Below are positions 7,768 through 14,389 of a DNA stretch of 15,139 bases, one piece after another; the stretch's first letter is position 1; every line of letters begins with the position of its first letter. Source of the stretch: FEN-1297 sp964498065 (GTDB lineage: Bacteria; Bacteroidota; Ignavibacteria; Ignavibacteriales; Ignavibacteriaceae); assembly GCA_964498065.1 (NCBI GenBank), contig CAZCFZ010000090.1:1-15139 (forward strand), written 5' to 3'. The position numbers and the translations under genes were made by a program. Below the pieces are notes generated by a model that was not told the origin of the DNA, did no database searches, and saw nothing but the letters and a program-made list of their open reading frames with translations.

Positions 7768-8487
7768 CTATAAACTCAGCTTATCTTTAAACTTTATTGC
7801 CTGTCTCCTGGAAACTTCTATTTTGTTTCCTCCTTTTAATTTTACCAGCAAACCGCCGTTCATCCATGGCTCTATATTTTCAATATATTTTAAATTTATT
7901 ATATGTTTTCTATTTGCTCTAAAAAATGTTTTGTTGTCAAGACGTTCGTCAAGATAGTTTAATGTTCTTAAAATTAAAGGCTTGTTGTCGTCAAAATATA
8001 GCCTTACATAGTTGCCCTCGGATTCAAATAAGCGGACAGATTGAAGCTTTACAAACCAGCATCTGTCGCCATCTTTAACAAACACCTGGTCATATTCACT
8101 TAAAACCGGCGTTTCAGAGCTTTGTATTGATGTTTTTCTAAACTGTTCAACTATTTTTTTTACGGTTTCTTCCAATCGTTTGGGTTCGATTGGTTTTAAT
8201 AAATAATCCATTGCGTTATATTCAAAAGCTTTTAAAGCATACTCGTCGTAAGCCGTAGTAAATATAACAGTAGGTACACTGTCTAATTCTTCAAGAAGCT
8301 CAAATCCGTTTTTACCGGGCATTTGAATATCCAAAAAGATAAGATCGGGATTCAACTCTGTAATTTTATTGAGTGCATCTTCAGCATTAATGGCTTCTCC
8401 CACAATGTTTATTTCTTTATATGGAGCCAGCAATCTGCGAAGCTCAACCCTGGCTAATCTTTCATCGTCAATTATTAAAGCTTTCAT
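7768..8487 (-). CDS. LytTR family response regulator
   Basis: The 239 residues hold an N-terminal receiver domain (about 1-118) with the acidic pair Asp7/Asp8, the phospho-acceptor Asp53 (FLDIQMPG), Thr77/Thr78 and Lys98 (LLKPIEP). A LytTR DNA-binding domain follows (about 133-237), with SEGNYVRLYF and FFRANRKHIINL typical of the fold. Such proteins bind paired direct repeats and activate envelope, virulence or metabolic genes. The ATG overlaps the last 20 bases of the kinase gene upstream, implying translational coupling and a cognate pair. No target gene is obvious in the window. It converges with the TonB-plug gene over a 57-base gap with no good hairpin. Confidence 0.95.
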   Translation of the reverse strand: MKALIIDDERLARVELRRLLAPYKEINIVGEAINAEDALNKITELNPDLIFLDIQMPGKNGFELLEELDSVPTVIFTTAYDEYALKAFEYNAMDYLLKPIEPKRLEETVKKIVEQFRKTSIQSSETPVLSEYDQVFVKDGDRCWFVKLQSVRLFESEGNYVRLYFDDNKPLILRTLNYLDERLDNKTFFRANRKHIINLKYIENIEPWMNGGLLVKLKGGNKIEVSRRQAIKFKDKLSL

Positions 8488-9529
8488 TTTTTATACCTCC
8501 TGTTGGAATGACTAATTTTGCTATAACGGTATTATTAGATTCGTTTTTAATAGTGAATGAAGCTTGTTCGCCATATAGAAGATGCAATCTATGTTTAGTG
8601 TTGTTTATACCGAAACCGGATGAATTATGTAATGCACGTTCTTCAACATGGCCGCTGTTTTTAATATTAATATACAAATTTGAATCTTTAACTTCCGATT
8701 TAACACTTATTTCGCCGCCTTCAGTCTTCTTTGAAATACCGTGCTTGATCCCGTTTTCCACCAAAGTTTGAATCATCATAGGCGGTATTTCTATTTTATT
8801 AGATTTCGGATCTATATCAATTATAAATTTTAAACGTTCTTCAAACCTTATAGATTCCAATTCGAGATAATCCGTAACTGTTTGCATTTCCTCTTGCAAT
8901 GAAACTGTTTCTATCCTTTCCATCCTAAGCGAATACCTCAGCAGACTTGAAAGCTTTGTTACCGCTGACTGTGCACTTACAGGATCAACACCAATTAAAG
9001 CCCGAATACTATTTAATGCATTAAACATAAAGTGAGGATTCAATTGAGATTTTAATGTTTTTAACTCAAAATCCTTAACTGCCGCTTCCCAAATGTATGA
9101 TTCAATTTCTACTCTTTTATAATTTTCAAAGAAGTGAACCGAAAAATAGATAAGCTCCCATAATAAAATAATAATCGTAACTTGAAAATTTTCAACAAGC
9201 ATAATAGCAATTTTAAACTTTTCTAATTTCGCAGCTCCTGTGGCAATATCTACTGCATATATCAGTATATAAATAATTGCTCCGATAATTAAACTTGAAA
9301 TAAGAACGCGGGGAATAATTTTCTTTAACGGCAGGTTAATCCAATTATATTTCTTAATAATACTGCGGAAAATATGAGTAAAGCTTACCCCCATAAAGCA
9401 AAAATAAAAAACCGATAAAACTCTCTCTAAATTGATATGCTTTAGCGATGCAAGCAGTATAATATTAACAAGCGCAAACGCCAGCCATCCGGTTATCTGA
9501 CTAATCCAATATACTTTTTTTCTATTCAT
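8468..9529 (-). CDS. LytS-type membrane sensor histidine kinase
   Basis: I choose the ATG at 9529 (353 residues) over one at 9616, because family members usually begin just before a YWISQITGWLAF-like first membrane helix; neither start has a clear Shine-Dalgarno. Four membrane helices lie at about 10-30, 40-57, 72-95 and 109-132. The His_kinase (PF06580) domain follows: phospho-acceptor His166 in QLNPHFMFNALNS, the N box with Asn259 (LVENGIKHG), and a glycine-rich box SSGFGINNTKHRL near 303-315. The kinase should phosphorylate Asp53 of the overlapping LytTR regulator. There is no large extracytoplasmic sensor domain, so the signal is probably sensed in or at the membrane. Its identity cannot be read from the sequence. 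Confidence 0.93.
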   Translation of the reverse strand: MNRKKVYWISQITGWLAFALVNIILLASLKHINLERVLSVFYFCFMGVSFTHIFRSIIKKYNWINLPLKKIIPRVLISSLIIGAIIYILIYAVDIATGAAKLEKFKIAIMLVENFQVTIIILLWELIYFSVHFFENYKRVEIESYIWEAAVKDFELKTLKSQLNPHFMFNALNSIRALIGVDPVSAQSAVTKLSSLLRYSLRMERIETVSLQEEMQTVTDYLELESIRFEERLKFIIDIDPKSNKIEIPPMMIQTLVENGIKHGISKKTEGGEISVKSEVKDSNLYINIKNSGHVEERALHNSSGFGINNTKHRLHLLYGEQASFTIKNESNNTVIAKLVIPTGGIKNESFNN

Positions 9530-9859
9530 TCTAAAATCATTCTCAGTTACCCCTTGAAATTTTAGAGAATCTGCGGAAAAACTAATACCATATAAAGGAA
9601 ATTTATTAAATCTCATTAAATATAGCTGATATCGTTCTAAAAGAAAATTATATTTTTTATTTAGTTATAATCCCAACAAAGGTTTAAAAACTTCAATTCC
9701 CCCGGAGAGAGTCGGGGGAATTGATAAGAAGAGAGATATTTTGCCAATCACTAAGCATTATTTCTCATTTCAGGTATTTAAAAATAATGGTTATATTGCC
9801 GAATAAGGAAATCTTTATTATTAAAGGTAAAATTCTAGGATAAACGGAAAGGGAAACAG
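9530..9859. other. Divergent intergenic region between kinase and lipocalin genes
   Basis: These 330 bases carry the leaders of both divergent genes. If the kinase instead starts at 9616, the first 87 belong to it. The only strong structure is the GC-rich hairpin at 9693-9724, listed separately. I see no protein-coding frame, tRNA or repeat of known type here. Lipocalin promoter elements must lie between about 9730 and 9840, but none stands out from the AT-rich background. Confidence 0.6.
9680..9724 (-). terminator. Orphan hairpin with a minus-strand T-run (terminator-like)
   Basis: TCAATTCCCCCG (9693-9704) and CGGGGGAATTGA (9713-9724) make a perfect 12-bp stem with an eight-base loop. On the minus strand it is followed by AGTTTTTAAA, so it reads as an intrinsic terminator in that direction. 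On the plus strand no T-run follows. No minus-strand gene ends here: the site is about 160-190 bases before the kinase start. It could end a small RNA starting in the lipocalin upstream region, attenuate kinase expression, or be a relic. Confidence 0.6.
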
Positions 9860-10420
9860 ATGTACCGCTTATTTTATCTAAGATTTTTTTCAACTATTTT
9901 GATTTTCTTTTTGATGTACAATTCTCTTAAAAGTCAAACCCCAACTAAAGACGAGCCGGTTACAGTTGATTCGGTTAACCTAAATAAATACGTCGGTTTA
10001 TGGTACGAGATAGCTAAAATCCCCAATAGCTTTCAAAGTAAATGTGATCATAATACTACGGCAGAGTATAAGCTGCGTGACGACGGGAAGATTGATGTAA
10101 CAAATAAATGCATAGAAAAAGACGGAAGCGTAAATGTTGCAAACGGAATTGCTAAGGTTGTCGATTCAAAAACCAACGCAAAACTCGAAGTAAGCTTCGT
10201 GAGAATTTTGGGGATAAATTTATTCTGGGGAGATTACTGGATAATCGGTTTAGATAAAAATTACAGATATGCCGTTGTGGGAACTCCAACAAGAAAATAC
10301 GGCTGGATTTTAAGCCGTACTCCCGTATTGCCAAAAGAGGATTTAGAAAATATTTTTAAATTGCTTTTGCAACAGGGGTATAATCCAAAAGACTTTCAAT
10401 TCACGGTACAAAAATATTAA
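9860..10420 (+). CDS. Blc-type bacterial lipocalin
   Basis: The 186-residue protein has a signal peptide (to about residue 25) without a lipobox cysteine, so it is probably a soluble periplasmic or secreted protein rather than a lipoprotein like E. coli Blc. The lipocalin GxW motif is at residues 46-50 (GLWYE), followed by Cys62 and Cys84, which could form a disulphide. The C-terminal block YAVVGTPTRKYGWILSRTP (about 137-155) is the second conserved lipocalin region, including Arg153. The eight-stranded barrel of this family binds fatty acids, lysophospholipids or other hydrophobic ligands and is linked to envelope stress and membrane repair. The ATG at 9860 has an AGGG seven bases upstream. 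The gene is single: the next gene is convergent and the upstream one divergent. Confidence 0.93.
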   Translation: MYRLFYLRFFSTILIFFLMYNSLKSQTPTKDEPVTVDSVNLNKYVGLWYEIAKIPNSFQSKCDHNTTAEYKLRDDGKIDVTNKCIEKDGSVNVANGIAKVVDSKTNAKLEVSFVRILGINLFWGDYWIIGLDKNYRYAVVGTPTRKYGWILSRTPVLPKEDLENIFKLLLQQGYNPKDFQFTVQKY

Positions 10421-10434
10421 AATCAAATCAGGAT

Positions 10435-10468
10435 AAAAAGAGAGTGCTGCCATTTAAACAGCACTCTC
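10435..10468 (-). terminator. Intrinsic terminator of the small beta-barrel protein gene
   Basis: GAGAGTGCTG (10440-10449) and CAGCACTCTC (10459-10468) form a perfect 10-bp stem with a nine-base loop. On the minus strand TTTTTATCC follows, giving a short U-tract. It lies about 30 bases after the stop codon of the minus-strand gene. No T-run follows on the plus strand, so it is a poorer terminator for the convergent lipocalin gene, though that gene may still use the hairpin. Confidence 0.8.
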
Positions 10469-10497
10469 CGGGTCAACAACATTAAGAGAAATTCTTC

Positions 10498-10995
10498 CTA
10501 AGGATAAAACCGCATTCCTAAAGCAGCGTCAACAGCAGAGCCGAAATCCGGTGCTAGTCCCACCAATACGCCAATTTCAAAAAAGAATTCAAGGGGATTA
10601 TTTCGCGGTATAAAATTTACACCGAAAACTCCTCTAACTCCAAGCCCCGCGCTATTCTCGTGAACATAAAAGCCTTGATTATTTTCATACCAAATCCCAT
10701 GTCCTTTACCAAATCCCAAAGCAGCACCGGGCCCGGCATATAATCTTACTTCGTTGGAACGAAAAGCGTTAAAGTGCCATAAATAATCTACATTAAAACG
10801 CGGACTGCCGAAATAAGAAGAGCCTAAATCAATAACAAAAGCATTATTTGTTGGTGTCCATATTTTTAAGGTTAAACCGGTCGGGTCTCCAAGCATAACA
10901 CCAAATCCTATATTCCTTCCTTCCGGTGATTGTGCCAATAATCTAAAAGATCCAATAAGGATAAATATAGTTAAGAATATAAATAACTTCCGCAT
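10498..10995 (-). CDS. Small putative outer-membrane beta-barrel protein, function unknown
   Basis: The 165-residue protein begins with a Sec signal peptide (to about residue 21, ending LLAQS). What follows is a series of short alternating strands rich in Gly and aromatic residues, such as GFGVMLGDPTGLTLKIW, RLYAGPGAALGFG, FFFEIGVLVGL and ALGMRFYP. The last has the aromatic-terminal form of an outer-membrane strand. The mature size fits an eight-stranded barrel. The opening GDPTGLTLK block resembles small barrel proteins of unknown function in Bacteroidota and spirochaetes, but I cannot name the family with confidence. The ATG at 10995 has GGAG seven bases upstream. It is a single gene with its own terminator. 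Confidence 0.75.
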   Translation of the reverse strand: MRKLFIFLTIFILIGSFRLLAQSPEGRNIGFGVMLGDPTGLTLKIWTPTNNAFVIDLGSSYFGSPRFNVDYLWHFNAFRSNEVRLYAGPGAALGFGKGHGIWYENNQGFYVHENSAGLGVRGVFGVNFIPRNNPLEFFFEIGVLVGLAPDFGSAVDAALGMRFYP

Positions 10996-11283
10996 ATGCT
11001 TACTCCTAATTTTTGTTATTATTCAACAGGTTTATATTTTTATTTATCCCTCAAGTATTTAAAAATAGTTTTAAACTACATTACAATTAAAGACAAATAT
11101 ATAATCTTTTTCAAGATAATAATCCAATATTTATACAAATATCACTTAAAATTAAATAATAAATTTGTGATCAATCTTGAGTTTACAAATAATAGATTTG
11201 CATTAATGATTTTATTTGTTTAAAATTTTTTAGGATCACATCGTTTTTATTAATTAAAATTATTGACAAGAAGAGAGGCTTTT
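10996..11283. other. AT-rich spacer between the barrel gene and egtB
   Basis: This 288-base spacer between divergent genes is about 80 percent A+T and must hold the promoters of both. A 75-codon open frame on the plus strand covers most of it, but its product is low-complexity Ile/Lys/Tyr/Asn sequence typical of random AT-rich DNA and it has no ribosome binding site. I see no hairpin, repeat or recognisable operator. Confidence 0.6.
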
Positions 11284-12597
11284 ATGAACAGCAAAGCTGG
11301 TTCTCATTATATTAATGAAATTCACCCTCAAGATGTTTTAGATAAAAACACACTGAGTAAAAGATTCAAAGAGATACGAGATTTTACCGAGTTCCTATGC
11401 AAACCTTTGGCAACCGAAGATTATATAATTCAATCGATGCCGGACGTGAGCCCTACAAAATGGCATCTTGCTCATACAAGCTGGTTCTTTGAAACTTTTG
11501 TTTTAAAAGAAGGATTAAAAAATTACAAACCGTTAAATCCAATTTATGCTTACCTGTTTAATTCATACTATGTACTGGCCGGAGAAAGATTTACGCGTGC
11601 AAGAAGAGGATTGTTATCCAGACCAACTGTTGCAGAGGTTTATGAATATAGAAAGTATGTAAACGAACATATTATTGATTTACTTGATAAAGCAGATGAA
11701 GAGCAATTTAAAAAATATGCCCCTGTTATTGAAATAGGAATTAATCACGAGCAGCAGCATCAAGAATTGATGTTGACTGATATAAAACACGTATTCTCAA
11801 TAAATCCGATTTATCCGGTTTATTCTGCAAAAGAAGTTTCGCCGACTGAAAATGTTCCACAGATAAAATGGATAGAGTTTGAAGAAGGAATTTACGATGT
11901 CGGTCATAATGGTAAAAGTTTTTCTTACGATAATGAAACTCCTCAACACAAAGAATTTATAAATTCATTTACGCTATCTTCTCGTTTAGTCACAAACAGA
12001 GAATACTTAACTTTCATGGAAGCAAAGGGGTATGAAACTCCTGAACTATGGCTGTCAGACGGCTGGGCTGCGGTTGAAAATGAAAAATGGAATTCTCCGT
12101 TGTACTGGACAAAAAGAGACGGGGAATGGTGGAATTATAAATTAAGCGGTTTTCATAAAATTGATTTTAATGAACCGGTTTGCCACATTAGTTTTTACGA
12201 AGCTGACGCATTCGCACGATGGGCAGGTTCTCGCCTCCCTACCGAAGGTGAATGGGAAACTGCATCTTCGGAAGAGAAACCGGTTGGTAATTTTGTTGAA
12301 GCTGGTTTTTATCACCCGGTACCGGTTGATGATATAAAAAATGATTCTATATTAAAACAAATGTTTGGTGATGTTTGGGAATGGACAAGAAGTTCATACT
12401 CACCGTATCCGGGTTATAAAACTTTACCCGGTGCATTAGGCGAATATAACGGCAAATTCATGTCCGGCCAGATGGTTTTGCGCGGAGGATCATGCGCAAC
12501 ATCTTCGACGCATATAAGAAAAACTTACAGGAACTTTTTTTCCCCAAATGCACGATGGCAGTTTATGGGAATAAGACTTGCAAAAGATAATGAATAA
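11284..12597 (+). CDS. egtB: Ergothioneine biosynthesis protein EgtB (iron-dependent sulfoxide synthase)
   Basis: EgtB joins hercynine (trimethyl-histidine) to a cysteine derivative with O2 and non-haem iron, forming a sulfoxide on the way to ergothioneine. The N-terminal DinB-like domain supplies three iron ligands: His64 in KWHLAHTSWFFE and His155/His159 in NHEQQHQEL. NSYY (93-96) and RRGLLSRPTV follow the family pattern. The C-terminal formylglycine-enzyme/sulfatase-modifying-like domain (from about 200) has SRLPTEGEWE, GDVWEWT and RGGSCATSS, ending RWQFMGIRLA. The ATG at 11284 (437 residues) is chosen over a TTG at 11263 because GAGG sits five bases before it. egtD follows 15 bases later. 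The 91-residue spacing of His64 and His155 equals what I recall for the Chloracidobacterium enzyme, which uses free cysteine, and differs from the mycobacterial one (83). Confidence 0.95.
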   Translation: MNSKAGSHYINEIHPQDVLDKNTLSKRFKEIRDFTEFLCKPLATEDYIIQSMPDVSPTKWHLAHTSWFFETFVLKEGLKNYKPLNPIYAYLFNSYYVLAGERFTRARRGLLSRPTVAEVYEYRKYVNEHIIDLLDKADEEQFKKYAPVIEIGINHEQQHQELMLTDIKHVFSINPIYPVYSAKEVSPTENVPQIKWIEFEEGIYDVGHNGKSFSYDNETPQHKEFINSFTLSSRLVTNREYLTFMEAKGYETPELWLSDGWAAVENEKWNSPLYWTKRDGEWWNYKLSGFHKIDFNEPVCHISFYEADAFARWAGSRLPTEGEWETASSEEKPVGNFVEAGFYHPVPVDDIKNDSILKQMFGDVWEWTRSSYSPYPGYKTLPGALGEYNGKFMSGQMVLRGGSCATSSTHIRKTYRNFFSPNARWQFMGIRLAKDNE

Positions 12598-12612
12598 AAA
12601 CAGAAGGATATT

Positions 12613-13578
12613 ATGGAATTAAAAACAAAAAATATAAATAAGTACGAAATAATTAGTGAAGTTCTTGAAGGATTGTCTAAAGACCAAATGGAATTATCGT
12701 GTAAATATTTTTATGATGCAAAAGGATCAGCATTATTTGATGAAATTTGCAAGCTTGAAGAATATTACCCTACGCGAACCGAATTGCAAATTATGAATGA
12801 CAATATTGAAGAAATATCATCAGCACTCGGCGAAAATATTTTGCTGGTTGAACTGGGCAGCGGCAGCAGTATAAAAACCAGGCTATTATTAGAACATCTT
12901 TCAAACTTAACTGCGTATATTCCCATTGATATTTCTTCAGAACATCTATTGAGGACAGCAGAAAGTCTGAGAAACGACTTTCCCAAAATTAATATTTATC
13001 CTTTGGATGCTGATTATAATAAACCTTTTGAGCTGCCTAAAATAACTGAAGATTTCAGCCGGATTGTAGTTTATTACCCGGGTTCTACAGTTGGTAATTT
13101 TACCCCAAAGCGTGCTAAAAATTTTATAAACAGAACTGCAAAAATTTTAGGTATAAACGGGACTTTATTAGTTGGGGTAGATTTAAAGAAAGATAAGAAA
13201 ATACTCGAAGCTGCTTATAACGACAGCAAAGGAATTACCGCTGAATTTAATATAAATATTCTTGAAAGATTCAACAGCGAAATCGGCTCTAACTTTGATG
13301 TGAATAAATTTACTCATCATGCATTTTATAATGAAAATGCCGGAAGAATTGAAATGCATCTAAAATGCACGGAAAAACAAGACGTGCGGATTGATGGTAT
13401 TACAATAATATTCGACAGGGGTGACGATATTTTAACAGAATATTCATACAAGTATACTCTAAAAGAATTTGAAGATTTAGTCTCGGACAATTTTCTTGTG
13501 AAACAAGTTTGGGTTGATGAGAATAATTTATTCAGCGTTCAATATTTGGAAGTAAAAGAGCAACCTAATAGAAATTAA
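12613..13578 (+). CDS. egtD: L-histidine N-alpha-methyltransferase EgtD
   Basis: EgtD uses three SAM to trimethylate histidine to hercynine, the substrate of EgtB. The 321 residues match the family in length. Visible features are KYFYDAKGSALFD (31-43) and YYPTRTE (51-57) at the histidine site, the SAM-binding LVELGSGSS (78-86), and YYPGSTVGNF (154-163), whose Asn162 corresponds to the histidine-binding Asn166 of mycobacterial EgtD. HHAFYNENAGRIEMHL (235-250) and TEYSYKY (275-281) follow; Glu276 and Ser278 match the Glu282/Ser284 pair that holds the imidazole. The ATG has AAGGA five bases upstream, and the 15-base gap to egtB indicates a two-gene operon. It ends in an inverted repeat with a T6 tail. 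No egtA, egtC or egtE follows. Confidence 0.96.
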   Translation: MELKTKNINKYEIISEVLEGLSKDQMELSCKYFYDAKGSALFDEICKLEEYYPTRTELQIMNDNIEEISSALGENILLVELGSGSSIKTRLLLEHLSNLTAYIPIDISSEHLLRTAESLRNDFPKINIYPLDADYNKPFELPKITEDFSRIVVYYPGSTVGNFTPKRAKNFINRTAKILGINGTLLVGVDLKKDKKILEAAYNDSKGITAEFNINILERFNSEIGSNFDVNKFTHHAFYNENAGRIEMHLKCTEKQDVRIDGITIIFDRGDDILTEYSYKYTLKEFEDLVSDNFLVKQVWVDENNLFSVQYLEVKEQPNRN

Positions 13579-13627
13579 AAATTTATTTAGGATTTACCGG
13601 AAGAAAAAGGATAAAGGAAATAGAATA

Positions 13628-13730
13628 GCATGAGTGCATATCTGCAGGATTGCATGAAATTGATTGAAACAACCTAAAACTTTAAAACATACAAACATGC
13701 ATTCGTGCAATCATGCGTCTGCAGTTTTTT
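13628..13730 (+). terminator. Complex inverted repeat with T6 tail after egtD (probable terminator)
   Basis: CTGCAG (13642-13647) plus GATTGCATGAA (13648-13658) pairs with TTCGTGCAATC (13702-13712) and CTGCAG (13719-13724), leaving a six-base bulge (13713-13718), one G-U pair and a 43-base loop. T6 (13725-13730) follows at once, the form of an intrinsic terminator for egtBD. A second left arm, GCATGAGTGCAT (13628-13639), can pair over 12 bases with ATGCATTCGTGC (13697-13708), using two G-U pairs. The two folds exclude each other. On the minus strand no U-tract follows, so it does not serve the convergent DinB gene well. Confidence 0.6.
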
Positions 13731-13745
13731 AACTTCTACAGTGTT

Positions 13746-14246
13746 CTATTCTTCCGGCTCCATTCCCAGTGCAGCCCATTCTTCATTTGCCGGTCCGTAA
13801 ATACCCTGCACTTTAAGTCCTGCTAACCTCATTAGAACAATTAATTGAGCTCTATGATGAATCTGGTGTGTAACAAGTACCGAAAGTATTTTACCTTTTT
13901 CCCAATCTTCTCCATACATATTTACTTTTTCAATTAGGGAAGCATCAGTCCATTTTTGAGTTACTTCTTCAATCAATGAACCGGCGGATTTTTTATAAAT
14001 TGATTCAATCTCGGAAACGGTTTTAGGAACTTCTTTATTTTCTATAGTTACATCAATTTTCAACTCAGTACGATTCATCATCTCCGGAATTGCTCCAGCT
14101 ATATGCCAGGCTAATCTACCTGGGGTTCTGACCTTATCATTAAACTTTTGATTTAATGATTCATCAGTTAAACCTTGGATAATTTTTAATGTAGCTGCAG
14201 ATTCGTAAGTCCAGTCGTTTTTAAAATCTTCCACTGTTCGGTACAT
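13746..14246 (-). CDS. DinB/YfiT-like family protein, putative metal-dependent enzyme
   Basis: The 166-residue protein has the four-helix DinB fold markers: His48 in GRLAWHIAG and the HxxxH pair His127/His131 in LVTHQIHHRAQL, the three usual metal ligands (often Zn, Ni or Fe). Members act as thiol-dependent S-transferases (bacillithiol, mycothiol or glutathione-linked), maleylpyruvate isomerase-like enzymes, or have no known role. EgtB carries a related fold in its N-terminal half, but this is a separate stand-alone gene convergent with egtD. A link to thiol metabolism is tempting but unproven. The ATG at 14246 has AAAGGGG six bases upstream. It lies 143 bases downstream of valS on the same strand, with a dispersed-repeat copy between them. 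Confidence 0.88.
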   Translation of the reverse strand: MYRTVEDFKNDWTYESAATLKIIQGLTDESLNQKFNDKVRTPGRLAWHIAGAIPEMMNRTELKIDVTIENKEVPKTVSEIESIYKKSAGSLIEEVTQKWTDASLIEKVNMYGEDWEKGKILSVLVTHQIHHRAQLIVLMRLAGLKVQGIYGPANEEWAALGMEPEE

Positions 14247-14285
14247 TTTATACCCCTTTCAAAAATGAATAAATTATTTTAGTTA

Positions 14286-14335
14286 AATCCTCCATCGACT
14301 CTGCCTGCGACAAACAAGTTCGCTCGGGATGACAG
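14286..14335 (-). repeat. Dispersed repeat copy of the GTCATCCCGAGC type
   Basis: Read on the minus strand, this stretch opens with CTGTCATCCCGAGCGAA and ends with CAGAGTCGATGGAGGATT. It resembles the short GTCATCC(C/T)GAGCG...GGATC element that I recall seeing repeated in intergenic DNA of many Bacteroidota-related and other genomes. Its ends pair (ATCC with GGAT) and an inner GCGA/TCGC pair closes a nine-base loop. It is markedly more GC-rich than its flanks. It lies between valS and the DinB gene. Only one copy is in this window, so repetition is not shown here. Confidence 0.55.
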
Positions 14336-14389
14336 CACTCTTTGGAATTATTAAAACTCATAAAAATTAAAAACAACCGAAATTAATTA

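Noticed and set aside
10996..11223. 75-codon open frame on the plus strand between the barrel gene and egtB
   Set aside because: Its first codon abuts the start of the divergent barrel gene, it has no ribosome binding site, and its product is low-complexity Ile/Lys/Tyr/Asn sequence as expected of AT-rich noncoding DNA.
11263..11283. Upstream TTG start for egtB
   Set aside because: The GAGG ribosome binding site lies inside this extension, five bases before the ATG at 11284, so the shorter form is preferred.
13630..13677. 15-codon frame after egtD
   Set aside because: It lies inside the inverted-repeat arms, and its nearest GGA is too far upstream. The base pairing explains the sequence better.
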